NCBI GenBank assembly: GCA_022410635.1
Contig: JAJVDF010000297.1
Coordinates: 1,462,216-1,526,215 of the forward strand
Reading direction: 5' to 3'
Source: Tretioscincus oriximinensis
Lineage: Eukaryota > Chordata > Lepidosauria > Squamata > Gymnophthalmidae
Length of the DNA stretch: 64,000 bases
The translations under genes and the position numbers were made by a program. The notes below the pieces were generated by a model, which did not search any database, was not told where the DNA came from, and was given only the letters and a program-made list of their open reading frames with translations. Each line of letters begins with the position of its first letter. Position 1 is the first letter of the stretch. Below are positions 45,201 to 56,572 of this stretch, one piece after another.

Positions 45201-47705
45201 CTTACAGAAAGCCTTCCCAACAAGAATCAAATCTGAGAGGGACCAATCTGATTTCACTGATTTCCAGTAGATTGGGAAAGCTCCACTTCAGATTGCGTTT
45301 ACACATTTTGAAAAACAACTCAGAGACAATTCAGACGTATGATGTCCAACAGCACAGATTGAGACTTGGGGCTTCCAGAGGTATCTGTGGACTGAAAAGG
45401 TCTTTGATAGGTTGCATGAGTCTGTGAGGGGCACAGACTCATGTACGAAAAGGCAAAGTCTTCATTCTGTTTGGGGATTGCCCTTGAACATGTCCCCTGA
45501 TTACTGGTGTTTTTTTTTTTTCAAAATTATTATATTGCTTTTTATTCTAGGAAAGTCCTGTGTTGTTCGTAAAAAGAGCAAAGCAGCAATAAAGCATAAA
45601 AGGTTATAAATCAAAATGTGTGACAAACCTTTAATTTACACTGATGGCTTTGCCATCTGATATAAACTAAGGATACTGTCAGACCCAGAAAAAAAGCATT
45701 ATCTGGAACAGTTCAGAGGGAGCTTCGAGATGGGATTGTTAACACATCAGCCAGTCCACCCCTTAATCATAAATATTCTGAGCTAGAAGAGACAAAAAAA
45801 AAGAAGGTTAAGAAACATGGGTGCCACACACATCTCTTTGTGGCACCACTGAGCTTTGCCTTTGAGCACAGTTTCAAACTGCCAGAGACCATCCATCTAT
45901 TTCAGTTCCAATATAGTTGCCACCCAGGTGGGAGGAAATGGAATAAGTGGTCTGGATTTTCATGTACCATCAGTTCTATGGTATTAAATATGACAATAAG
46001 GGAGACAATATCTTTGAACTGCTCTTCATAACTAAAAAGGACCCAGATCCGTTCCCACCACCCCTGCAAATCAAATTATACATTCCAGGAGCTCTGAAAA
46101 CAACACTGAATGTCCTTCAAGACAAAAGAAGAAAGAGAGTTTTTCAGCTTTTTGAAACTACAAATATTGAACCTTTTAAGATTTTTATCCCTCTTTTTTC
46201 CTTTGCTAAACTTTCAGAACAAAAAAGTTATGCTTTTCTTATCTTTAACCTTTCTACTCTTGCAATCACCTCTGTTTGTATAGCATAACTTGTCCCATAC
46301 TGATAGTTTGTCTTTCCCAGTTTCCCACAGTCAGATAAATCACTATTATCTTCCAGTGTTTATCTGAGGAGGTGGCAGCATACATAGAACCAGAGACAAG
46401 GCAAGGTACATTATTTGGCAGCTAGATACAAACCACAGATGTACTGAATTACTGACCTGTCCAACAGCTAGACAGGCATACCAGAGCACTGATTATTTCA
46501 TCACAAAAAGTGTCACAAAGCAAACTCTTTAAAATATCTGCTTTTCCCCCAAAACTTCTTATTCTTCTCCAATATTATTTATCTCACATATTGTACAAAT
46601 CTCCCTTGTCCCACATGTCTTAAATTGGTTCCTTACTATTACCTTTAAACACAGCACTACAGAACATATGGATTGAAAGAAATCTGAGGGGATCATCTAA
46701 TCAAACTGCTCTTCTCCTTGCAGAAATCTGCCAAATTAACCCCAAGAGTCAACCATCTAGTCTCTGACTAACAAAATTCATCATCTATAACCATTTGTCT
46801 CTGTATTAACAAAATGAATCCTTCCATCCACACTGGGTAGCTTATGTGACCTTGATCTCCCCTTTAGATATGCTCCCTGTCGCACATGAAAGGGCTTTAG
46901 ATACTTGAGGCTGTCCTCCACAAGTTACGCATACCCAATTCTATTAAGTATTCTTCATATATCTCCTCCTATGATCACAATTGCAATCTAGAGCCCTGTA
47001 GGAACATTGCTGCTTATTGTGCACAAGATAAATAGAACTGCTGTGCCACAGTAACTGAGGCTGCATCCACACATAGGTTTTTTAAAAAAAAATAGCTTGA
47101 AAGTTGCTTAGAGAAAGAAATGGCAAGGCCAATTGTGTGGGGATTTTTTATTAGCTAATCAAAATTTGGTTGCTGGGTATGAGTGGGCAGAATTCAGTGA
47201 AAAGATATGGCCAAGCAGCAAGGAGTTTACCCTTCTAAAAGAAGTGGCACTGAGAATAAGAGACCCGCGATTTAATTCATTGTTCCCCCATGGTTTCTCT
47301 CATTCAAATCTTATCTCTTGTACCCATCACAAACACACTATCAATTGTGCCTCTGGAACAAATTAGGTTACTGGGCCAAGCCATAATCGCCTCTTTCGCT
47401 ACAGAAATAAGACTCTTTAATAAGAAAGTGCTTTCAAAACAGTAGGAGAGAGTTTGGGTGAGAACTAAGAAGGAAAACCATAAGGAGTAGAAGAGAAAAA
47501 ACTAACTTTGGAAAGAAAGGGAGGCATACATTTCTTGATGGCACCTCTTTCTCAAGAACCACCTCCTCAGTGGTTACCAAATATATCATGACACAAGCAC
47601 ATGTACGCACAAGCTAGTGGGAAGATCATGATACTTGGACAAGCAGGTTTAAGGGAAAGGCAGAAGGAACACTACTCTGGCTAACTCCTGCCTTGCAGTA
47701 AATTT
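42257..47705. other. mostly unassigned; possible old L1 remnant 42.4-44.6 kb
   Basis: Isolated translated fragments on the plus strand, such as VHLLNAYGPL near 43225 and DEFGVPMADISYLQLAHFI near 44300, resemble L1 endonuclease and ORF2 C-terminal motifs in the right order and spacing is roughly plausible. Frames are heavily broken, so this is a weak call. From 44.6 to 47.7 kb I see no repeat or exon; frames of 98 and 113 codons (45131-45427, 45947-46288) have no signature. A perfect 12-bp hairpin lies at 45415-45443. Confidence 0.25.
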
Positions 47706-47790
47706 TAAAGAAATAGCTGTGTTAGTCTGGATCCAGGATCTTTGGAAAAGATGTCTCATAGCACCTTGAAGATTAACAGGATGCGTACAT
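47706..47790 (+). repeat. retroposon fragment related to 26402-26582
   Basis: AAAGAAATAGCTGTGTTAGTCTGG followed by ATAGCACCTTGAAGATTAACAGGATGCGTACAT corresponds to the unduplicated half of the foldback element. The turn-back half is absent, which shows that the inverted duplication is not a constant property of the family. Confidence 0.6.
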
Positions 47791-50350
47791 ATGACAAGGG
47801 AAACCGTGTGAAATCTGCAATCTAAAAGTGACTGTTGATTTCGCTGGGATTTTTCAGGGACATACTTACCATGGAATCCATGCGGAACTTTCTAATAGTT
47901 TGTTTGCAAAAGGATCAGGGTATGTATGCATGGACCCATGATTGGATTGTTTCAGAATTTAACACATCGTCCCGGGTGGAGGGAGGGGGGCTAAGATCCA
48001 CACTTACTTGTGAGTTACCCCACTGGATCCTGAAGACTAGCATATACACCTTCCAGATGTCTAAAGGGAGGACTGAGCTGTCCATCTTCATCATAATGAT
48101 ATGATCTTCCAAAGATACTAGTCAAAACACTCTAACTCCAGTGCTTTACATTGTTTTTTTTNAAAGTGGAGTTTTTACAGTGTTGTCCACTAGGTGCAGA
48201 CTTATCACCATAAAACTGGAACTGTGCTGCTTTGCCATTAGCAAAACCACAAGTGCGATTCAACAGGCATGCATGACTTGCAGCCACTAACCACTCCACC
48301 CTCAAAATCACAGCTCAGACACGTATGGAAGAAAGGGGTGGGTCTCATTTTCCCCATGGAAAACACTGCATTCTGAGTGGTGGGAAAATTAGTTTCCCCC
48401 CACGATGGATACACCAGGCATCTGGCTGCTGCTCATCACCTTAGTGAGGACTGTACATTTATTGTTCTGGGGGAATACAAATTGTCTGGGTTAAGCCATA
48501 GGTTAATGCTTTGCTTCAGAGAAACTTTGCCTGGGAAGCGATCCAAACACAACAGAGTCATGCTTGGTGATGACAGGCAATACATCTCAGCCAAAAAGCT
48601 CTGCTTAGAATTTGCCCCTGTGTCTACAATATNTTTTATGTATCTTTCAGCAGCGCTTCCCCAACAAATTCTGGGTAATGTCTTCTTATTTATGTATTAT
48701 GCACTTCCACAGTGTTTCTTTATTGCATTTATGGCTATGATTAGCTCAGGAAAATACAGAAGCCAACCAAAGATACAGAAGCAATGCTTCATCTGCTGAA
48801 CTTCAAATAAGATAAAAATATCCAATTCTGCTCATGAAAATAAGTTAAGGCGAAACATTTTCTCTTTTATAACCAGGGATGAAATGCGTCTCATTCAGTG
48901 CCAGCATTAGCTTACCAATGGTTTTAGAGCTCAGAAGAGATGGAGATATTTTTTTCTTATATCAACCTCTGCNACTAAGGCTACATCTCAATTTACCTTT
49001 GGAAACTTACCAGTCACTCAAGGTGCCCACTGAGCCTCATCGCTACATTTGGCACCAAAGCCTCATCACAGTTCCACCCCTCAACATATATATTTCCAGA
49101 TAGGATTATAGCCAAATAGGATTCAAAGCTGAGTGTGATTTTGCATGTGAAAAAACATCCTTCCATTCACTGTGGGGAAAAAATTGACTTAAAATGGAAG
49201 CGGACTACGAATCTTTTTCCAAGGCAGATCAGGACATCTTCTCATCCTCCTGAAATAAAGCCAACTTATTCCAGAAATGGAAACCCAGTCCTGCACCACA
49301 CGCCATTTTAAAAATCACAATGGTTTTATAATTTAGAATATCCCAGTTGCCCATGCATCCTTTCACAAACAAACCATTAGAAAACCTTTAACTTATGTAG
49401 AACAGACAAGGCTACTAACCTGGAAGTAAATATTGAGCATGCTCAGTAAGCAATTCTGCATTGCCTTGTGATAGCGACTTCTCAAGGTATCATCATAATC
49501 CCGTTAAGGATTATACACACAGGGGAATGGAAATGGGCCGCGGAGAGCTCTGCTGCTGGATCGTGATTTTCTTGCTCTTGGAAGAAACAGAGCAATTATT
49601 TCAGATGGCCCACTATCTCCAGAGCTGTCCATCTTCAATGCTGATGTGTAGATGCATTCTAAGAGTGGAAGGGGAAGTACTGTCTTGATCACTTTAGAAG
49701 AAATGTGTAACAAGAGTGGGAAAATAACATAAAGTGTTAAAATATCATGAAGTACAGTAATGAAGGAGCTAGTAAATTTGAAGTTGAGTATATCTAACCT
49801 ATATTCCTCCCTTTGTTCTTTATCACTTTCAGATTCGACATATTTAAGCATCCTCTTTCACTGAAGCAAATTAGAAACAAAACAGTTTAGCCATGTTTTG
49901 CCTCCTCCCACATTCAGAAACATAAATGAAGGGGAGGAATCAATATTTTTAGCCAAATTTAATATTCAAAGCTGTACAATCATGTAATGGACTTAATCCC
50001 TCAGCATTAAGTCAGCAAGCTAATCAGCATATTAAACTACTTGCAGTAATGTGAGCTTATTACACAGATTCAACTGGAAAATTCACAAATGTAGGTCAAT
50101 GCATGGAAAGATTGGCCAGAGCAATAAATGAAAACATAGCGAAGCATGCTGCTCTTGAATAACAGTTAATGAAACAAATAAATAAATTACAGTTCAAATA
50201 TGCAATAGGGATATAAGAGGACTCCTACTGATATCAGGCCATTTTCCCTTAACTGCCAAAGGAAAAGAGAAAGAGAAATGTAGGTAGAAACAGTAAATTC
50301 AATTAATTAAGTTTATTGAACAGACATTTAAGAATTAAAAAGGCAGTGAT
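47791..50350. other. no feature recognised
   Basis: A 140-codon plus frame (48377-48799, with an N) shows no family signature. The rest is AT-rich. Confidence 0.35.
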
Positions 50351-50403
50351 ATCTATCTACCTACCTATCTACCTACCTATCTATCTATCTATTTATTTAT
50401 TTA
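50351..50403. repeat. (ATCT)n/(ACCT)n/(ATTT)n microsatellite
   Basis: Tetranucleotide units of ATCT and ACCT alternate and pass into TTTA, joining the L2-type tail that follows. Confidence 0.9.
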
Positions 50404-50515
50404 CATTCATTTATATTCCACCCTACGCCCAAAGGTTTCAGGGCAGGTCACAATAAAAAATGACAAAACACAGTAAAATAGAGCAGGGTGTAAAGATAGT
50501 CTAGAAAATCCAGCC
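50396..50515 (-). mobile_element. L2-type 3' tail
   Basis: On the plus strand: TTTATTTATTTACATTCATT, TATATTCCACCCTACGCCC, AAAGGTTTCAGGGCAGGTCAC, AATAAAAA. This is the inverse of the L2 terminus, 5'-truncated. Confidence 0.65.
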
Positions 50516-50516
50516 C

Positions 50517-50610
50517 TAATGTCACACTATGTCAGCATAGTGTGCAGCATCAGCAAAAATACCCAAGTTCAGTGTTAGGGATGTTCAGGAAGGGAACCGC
50601 AAACAAGTCA
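50517..50610 (+). mobile_element. CR1/L3 LINE, left half of an interrupted copy
   Basis: The stretch AGTGTGCAGCATCAGCAAAAA...GTTAGGGATGTTCAGGAAGGG...CAAACAAGTCA aligns with 41494-41552 of the better copy (QCAAAAKKANSMLGIIRKGIKNKS). The alignment stops at AAGTCA, where the minus-strand CR1 begins, and resumes at 52874. Confidence 0.75.
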
Positions 50611-52873
50611 TAGAATCATAGAGTTGTAAGGGACCACCAGGATCATCGGGTCCAATCCCCTGCTCAATGCAGGATTCCTTAAACCATCCCAGACAGATTA
50701 CTGACCAGCCTCTCTTTGAAGACTTCCAGTGAAGGCGAACTCACCACCTCCTGTGGCAGCCTGTTCCACTGGTTTATCACCCTGACTGTTAGAAAGTTTT
50801 TTTCTGATATCTAATCTAAATCTACTTCCCTGCAGTTTCATCCCATTGTTTCTAGTCCTTCCATGTGCTAATGAAAACAGCGCTGATCCCTCTGCTCTGT
50901 GACAGCCCTTCAGATATTTGTAGACAGCTATCCAGTCTCCTCTCAGTCTTCTCTTTTGCAGACTAAACATCCCTAGATCCTTTAATCATTCCTCATAGAA
51001 CATGGTTTCCAGACCACTCACCATCCTTAAATTGGAGCCCCCAGAACTGAACACAGTATTCCAACTGTGGTCTTACCAAAGTACTGTAGAAAGGAATAAT
51101 TACTTCACGTGAGCGAAATTCTATGCTCCTCTTGTTACATCCCAGGATTGTGTTTGCCTTTTTTGCAGTTGCTTCACACTTTTGACTCATGTTTAATCTG
51201 TGATCTACAAATACACCTAGGTCCTTCTCACCTGTGCTGCTGCTCAGACATATTCCTCCCATTATATATGTGCTGTTTTCATTATTTTTGCCCAGATGTA
51301 GAATCTTGCATTTCTCTCTGTTAAATACTATTCTGTTAGTTTCAGCCCATTGTTCAAGTTGGTCTAGATCTTTCTGAATCTTATCTCTATCTTGTTTAGT
51401 ATTAACAACATCACCTAGCTTTGTGTCATCAGCAAATTTGATAAGTTTTCCTTCAATACCTTCATCTAGATCATTTATAAATATGTTAAATGGCACTGGG
51501 CCCAGGACAGACCTTTGTGGTACTCCACTTGAAACATTCTTCCAATTGGATGTGTTAACTGTTTATTACCACTCTTTGAGTACAATCACTAAGCCAGTTT
51601 TCAATCCATCTGACTGTTATTTTGTCAATCCCATACTTGACCATTTTTTCAATAAGAATGGAATGAGATACTTTGTCAAATGCTTTACCAAAGTCAAGAT
51701 ATACCACATCTACTGCATTTTCCTGATCAATCTATTTGGTTATTCTATCATAGAAAGAAATTTGATTAGTCTGGCATGACTTGTTTGTTACAAATCCATG
51801 TTGGCTCTGATTAATTACTGCATTCCTATCCAAGTGCTGGCATACATGCTGCTTTATAACTTGTTCGAGGAGCTTTCCTGGTATTGAAGTCAGACTCACA
51901 GGTCTGAAGTTTCCTGGTTCCATCTTTTTACCCTTTTTTAAGATAGGGACAACATTTGCCCTTCTCCATTCTACTGGGACTTCTCCTGTTGTCCATGAAT
52001 TTTCAATGATCACTGCAAGTGGTTCCACTACTACTTCTGCTAGTTCCTTCAGTACCCTGGGATGTAGTTCATCTGGGCCTGGAGAGTTGAATTCATTTAA
52101 ATTAGCTAAGAGTTCCCTCACCTTTTCTCTGTCTATTAAGTGTTTCGATTCTTTTGTTCCTTCAATAGCAGAATGAAGGCCAGCTGTTATTGTATGTCCA
52201 TTTCCAGAAAAAAAACAAATGCAAAATAAGTGTTCAGAAGTTCAGCTTTCCCAGTATTGTTTTGAGCAACTCACTATATTATCTTTAGCTTTTCTTTTTC
52301 TTTTGATGTGCNCCCCAAACCTTTTATTATTGCTTTTTACATTCCTTGCGAGACTCAGTTCATATTTATCTTTAGCTTTTCTGACACTTGCCCTACAGTT
52401 GCTGCAGACAGCCTTATATTCTTCCTTAGAAATGCCCCCCTTCTTCCATTTCATAAACAGTTTTTTTTTCCTTTTTAGTAAGTTATTAAAATCTGGGTTC
52501 AACCATAGTGGCCTCATTAGAGTCTTCCCATGTTTTCTTTTTTTGGGAATTGTTAAAGATTGTGCGTCTAGAATCTCATTTCACAGGATTTCCCATCCTT
52601 CTTGGACATTTCTGTCCTTTAAGACTTCCAACCATCGGATTCTTCCTACCCTCCTTCTCAGTCCATCAAAATCTGCTCTTCTGAAATCCAGTCTTGAAGT
52701 CTGAGTCCTCTCAGGTCTTCCTCCCTTTGTTATGTAGAATTCAATGATTCCATGGTCAGTGCAGCCCAAGGTCCCAGCCACCCTTACTTCCTCAACCATT
52801 TTCTCCTTGCTGGTAAGAATTAGATTCAGGACAGCGGATCCTCTGTTTTTTTCTTCCACTTTTTGGCAGATAA
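50611..52873 (-). pseudogene. CR1 LINE, 2.26 kb, endonuclease end through 3' UTR
   Basis: Read on the minus strand from 52873: endonuclease C-terminus (GSAVLNLILTSKEKMVEEV, GCTDHGIIEF), linker (MRPLWLNPDFNNLLKRKKKL), reverse transcriptase with SPGPDELHPRVLKEL, WRRANVVPILKKG, NFRPVSLTSIPGKLLEQVI, YLDFGKAFDKVSH, the catalytic FADD (in LIKFADDTKL), CKILHLGKNN, DLGVFVDHRLNMS, VRPQLEYCVQFWG, and RRLRGDWIAVYKYLKG. The 3' UTR ends with the ATGAT-type terminus near AATCATAGAATC (50611-50630). In-frame stops at about 52581, 52242 and 51732, plus frame shifts before 51496 and 50970, kill it. A 6-bp AAGTCA flanks it (50605-50610 and 52874-52879). It is 5'-truncated within the endonuclease. Confidence 0.9.
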
Positions 52874-53440
52874 AAGTCAGCATGTATTGTTTTGGTTCTT
52901 TACAGTCTGTGGTGAGACCACAGTTAGGATACTGTGTACAATTCTGGTCAACAGATCTCAAAAAATATTGTGGAACTGGAGAAGGTACAAAAAAAGGACA
53001 ACAAGAATGATCAAGGGGCAGGATCACCTCTCTTATGAAATCTAGCTGCAACATTTAGACCTCTTTAAGAGATGATCTGATTGAAGTTTATAAAATCATG
53101 CATGGGATGGATAAGGTTAATAGAGGGGTCATCAGTCTATAGAATTTTGACTGGTAGCTAGCAGCCTGGATAGCATTAAGACAGGGTTAGACACATTCAT
53201 GGATAACAAGAGTATACTTAGCTACTAGGATGGATCACATGATATTGCCTCTAAGCTGGAGAAAACAGGTAGTATTCTTGAAGTACCATTTGAAGGGAGA
53301 TGAGAATAGGTGAGAGTTTTGCCTTCTTCTGTTACAGATTGCCCAGTTGCAATTGGTAGGCCATTTGTGTGAGGCAGAGAGCTGGACTAGATGGGCTATG
53401 ATCGAATTCAGCAAGGTTTTTCCTATGTTCTTATATTATT
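52874..53440 (+). mobile_element. CR1/L3 LINE, right half of an interrupted copy
   Basis: It resumes at AAGTCAGCATGTATTGTTTT, matching KSANVVLPLYK of the better copy. Then come SVVRPQLGYCVQFW-coding bases, GGAGAAGGTACAAAAAAAGG, ATGATCAAGGGGCAGGATCA, CATGCATGGGATGGATAAGG and the 3' UTR (GATTGCCCAGTTGCAATTGG, GAGCTGGACTAGATGGGCTA, CCTATGTTCTTATA). Several short deletions and stops are visible (a gap near 53125 removes about 30 codons). Older than its insert. Confidence 0.8.
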
Positions 53441-54654
53441 ATTTATGCAATCTTGGTCAACAGGATTTCTTACATGAAGGATTAATATTTTGGACAGCTC
53501 TTTTATGAACAGTTAGTACAGTATGTCCAATGTGATTTCTGCTTTGTATTACTCAAGTATATCTTGGGAGAGAGGGAGGGAAGGAAGGAAGGAGTGCTTG
53601 GAGTTATTTGGTGTGAAATCTTGCAGCGGAAACCCCAAAACTTCTGAGAATGAGTATTTTCCTCACACACAAAGTGTGTATGGAAATTTTGTGATGTCGT
53701 TTCTGAGGCAGGACCAGAACTGACATCACTGCAGGTGCCATTCCTGGAAGCAGAGACCAGAAGTGACATCATTTGTGATGACACTTTTTCCCCTGGGTGC
53801 CCTTTCCAGAAGCAGTGGCCGGAAGTGACATCAAAACGATGTCAGTTCCAGCCATGGCTAAATCTTCACACATTGTTTCACAGGGATCCATAGTTCATAC
53901 AAGAATAAAGAATCAGACAAAATGTACAAGATTCTCATTTGAATCCTAGGACTAGGAGGAAGGAACGAAAAAAGAAAGAAAAATAGTTTTCTTCATCTTC
54001 TCTGTTTGCATACACAAAACATCATTTTCCACTTCTCTTCATATTTATTATCTNTTCATGAACTGAACTGGAAGCTGCCAAATGTAGATGAGTAAAAGAA
54101 AGAACGAATCTAATTTATTTTAATCCAGTGCATTTTTTATGATCAGTAGTTCTTCACTTTTCAAAAAGGAATTAAAATCTATTTACAGATTGTTTTTAGG
54201 TTTGTTCTTCATAGAGGGGAAGGGGTGTGTGTGAATAGCTCTTTCATTTTGGCAGTTCACTTGAGCTATGACTTCAAAGGGATCTGTATATATCACTTTG
54301 AAGATAAGAATTTCATGTGGCCACGTTCTTGTCTTTTTAAGTCCATTCCATACAGAAACTGACATGTCTCAGGTTGACATGTGAGACAATTACAAGCTGA
54401 ACCTCGGGGTGGTCTCTGTACACATACACATAGCCAACTCAAGTTTGAAATAAAGCAGTTAAAGCCAAGTAAATGCATACTTTTATGACACATAAGCTTG
54501 CACAGTTCCTCTCAAAGCTAGACTGATNAAAAAAAACCAAACACTTTTCTATGGAATATGCATAAAAAGTACAGTAGATAGAATGCAACACCATAGTTGT
54601 CCTGTATTTCATTCTTATGTACAGAATATAAATGACAGAAGGAAGGGATTCATA
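53441..54654. other. no gene; minisatellite inside
   Basis: Holds the decayed minisatellite 53711-53855, listed separately, and a GGGA/GGAA purine run at 53568-53592. Otherwise nothing recognised. Confidence 0.4.
53711..53855 (+). repeat. decayed minisatellite with AAGTGACATCA units
   Basis: Three irregular units of about 48-62 bp each contain GACC(A/G)GAA(G/C)TGACATCA, and the first two also contain a GTGCC...TTCC...GAAGCAG block. The core joins an ETS-like CCGGAAGTG and a CRE-like TGACATCA in the last unit. A related but diverged core AAATGACATCA occurs near 26382. Confidence 0.5.
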
Positions 54655-55036
54655 GGCTGCATCCACACATGGGGCTTTCAAAGTGGGCTATCCTCTTATC
54701 GCGGCTGGCTGGCCATTTGCACGCATAGCATGTTGGTTGCCATAGGTGGGTGGAAGGAAGGAAGACTGGCCCATAAGTGGCCAAGAGCAGCCTTCTCTCT
54801 GCCCAGCCTGCTTTGCAGGGCTCACCACTGATTTGTGGAGGGTCTGGCTGAGCAGGCCACATTAAAAAAAGGAGTGGGTTTCGACACGCAGCACCATGAG
54901 AGCTGGAAAATTCTGCTACCTTTAAACCTGCTGCAAGGTAGGTTTGTATAGTGACTGTGTCACTGATAAACCATAATTGCATCTGCAGGAGCCACCAGGG
55001 CAGCGCTCCTATGCAGAGATCATTTCGGCACGTGGA
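54655..55036 (+). repeat. repeat family X, fuller copy
   Basis: The left end GGCTGCATCCACACATGGGG is inverted at the right end GCACGTGGATGCAGC (55028-55042). The first 255 bp align with the inverse of 5412-5663. The interior is more GC-rich than its flanks. No transposase frame (a 142-codon minus frame lacks motifs) and no clean target duplication. A DNA-type element with GCTGCATCCAC ends is the best guess. Confidence 0.6.
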
Positions 55037-55619
55037 TGCAGCATTAGTTGCAGCCCTATGAATGCTTCTGGACTGCAACTCCCATTAATTCCTTGTAATG
55101 GGTAACGAAGTGGGAGGAAAACACAAATCTTACTCAGATCCTACAATTGGTTCTTGATGTCCCTGTCAGACTGCAGGGGCAAATCACAGAGCAAATCTGG
55201 GCTCTTGCATGGTCTGACATTTTCTCTGATGATGCTTTGATAGCACTAAATACCTGGAAGTGTGTGCAAGTGTCCATTTATGCAGTGGAATTTCCAGTCC
55301 AGTTTCATCTCCATGCTCATGTGGTAAGTATGAGGAATCTCAAGGGCAAACACCAGACAAGGTAAGCAATGTTGCTATTCAGGAAAGTGTTGGGCTCTCT
55401 CCACACATACAAATTCCACCAAGTTGATGACAACATCACGGTCAATCGGCCCCACAAGGTTGTGAGTGTTCAGCGATCCACTCACTAAAAAGGCCCTTTG
55501 CCATGACATTTCTAGCCACTCCAGTTTGTCCAAATCTACAGCAGACATTTGTAAAATCTGAAAAACCCTCCCTGGAGACATTCAGCAATGTGACTATCGC
55601 AAATCCTGCATGACTTCAA
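55037..55619. other. no feature recognised
   Basis: Unassigned sequence; short frames only. Confidence 0.35.
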
Positions 55620-55815
55620 GAGCCATTGAAACTACATGTAAAAGTTCATTGGCTCTTAGCTCGCAAAATGCTGGGAAATGTGGGAACCAAATGCAGCAGT
55701 GTCTTATGGGGCTTGTCATGTTACTAGGCAATGTTTTGAAACAGCATGGAAAGGTGGGGAAAGCAGAATCACGATTTTTTTTCTGGACTTTAAAAGAAAT
55801 AGCGATTTAAAGTTA
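55620..55815 (+). repeat. repeat family Y, copy with decayed motif
   Basis: It aligns with 34540-34720: TTCATTGGCTCTTAGCTCGC, AAAATGCTGGGAAATGTGGG (motif with three changes), AGCAGTGTCTTATGGGGCTT, then GGACTTTAAAAGAAATAGCGATTTAAA. The ZNF143/THAP11-like site is probably lost here. Confidence 0.55.
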
Positions 55816-55989
55816 TAATGGGTAAGCACGTTTGGTTCAATGTTCTTTTTTCCATAACAGCAATATTCTGGGAACTTATCTCTATCTTTGGGCTAAGCTG
55901 GGATTGCTTTGGACATTTGAGGACAGGTGTATCAATGTCCTTTAGAAAGAATGCCTGGATGCTTCTAGAATCTATTTGTAGGGGACCGA

Positions 55990-56103
55990 AAGTAATGAAG
56001 CTTTTGCCTTTGTCTCCTGCTTGAGACATCCCCCACTCAGTGAGGTAGGATGCTGGACTAGATGTGCTGTGGCCTGGTCCAGGAAGTCTTCTTATGCTCA
56101 TAA
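55990..56103 (+). mobile_element. CR1/L3 LINE 3' end, short
   Basis: GCTTTTGCCTTTGTCTCCTG, GTAGGATGCTGGACTAGATG, CTGTGGCCTGGTCCAGGAAG and TTCTTATGCTCATAA follow the CR1/L3 3' order with deletions. Non-coding. Confidence 0.7.
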
Positions 56104-56489
56104 CGTAGTGGTTTGGAGAGAAAATTGATCCATGGAACTATTAGAGAGAGATACTGGCACACTCCAGAGAATCCCTGGTTTCCAGAAATAATTAAAGAAA
56201 CCAATACAGTGAACAGGAACTGGGAAACTAGGGTAAGTAGAATATTCTGGAAGAGCATATAGCCTGCTAATATAAACATGTACAACCTTAAAATACTTAA
56301 TGTAGATTAGCTGCAGTCATACATATTTGCATAAAATAACCTGATCCTCATTAGATGTAGCTAACGAACAAATGTCCCCCCAATTTTAGACATGACATCG
56401 CAGTCAATCAAATGCTGCATCTGGATCATGTCAGCACTGTCAGGGAAAAAAGGAAGAGGAACAAAACCTCCTCCTCCCCTCAGCCGATC

Positions 56490-56572
56490 TATTTGACAGC
56501 CCAGGTGCATCTGGTGGGCCTCTGTGTGAGACAGAATGCTGGACTAGATAGCCTGATCCAGCAGAGTGGGAG
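56490..56572 (+). mobile_element. CR1/L3 LINE 3' UTR fragment
   Basis: CAGCCCAGGTGCATCTGGTG, GGCCTCTGTGTGAGACAGAATG and CTGGACTAGATAGCCTGATCC match 42155-42220. The TTCTTATG terminus is missing. Confidence 0.75.

Noticed and set aside
45415..45443. 12-bp perfect hairpin CATGAGTCTGTG
   Set aside because: Such short inverted repeats are expected by chance at this scale and no second copy was seen.
45131..46288. Frames of 98 and 113 codons as possible exons
   Set aside because: No family signature or exon partner; likely chance in moderately AT-rich DNA.
48377..48799. 140-codon plus-strand frame as a possible exon
   Set aside because: It contains an N, has no domain motif, and I saw no convincing splice-site pair or neighbouring exon.
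51423..53010. Plus-strand frames of 88-161 codons
   Set aside because: They are antisense to CR1 ORF2, or run across the CR1/CR1 joint.
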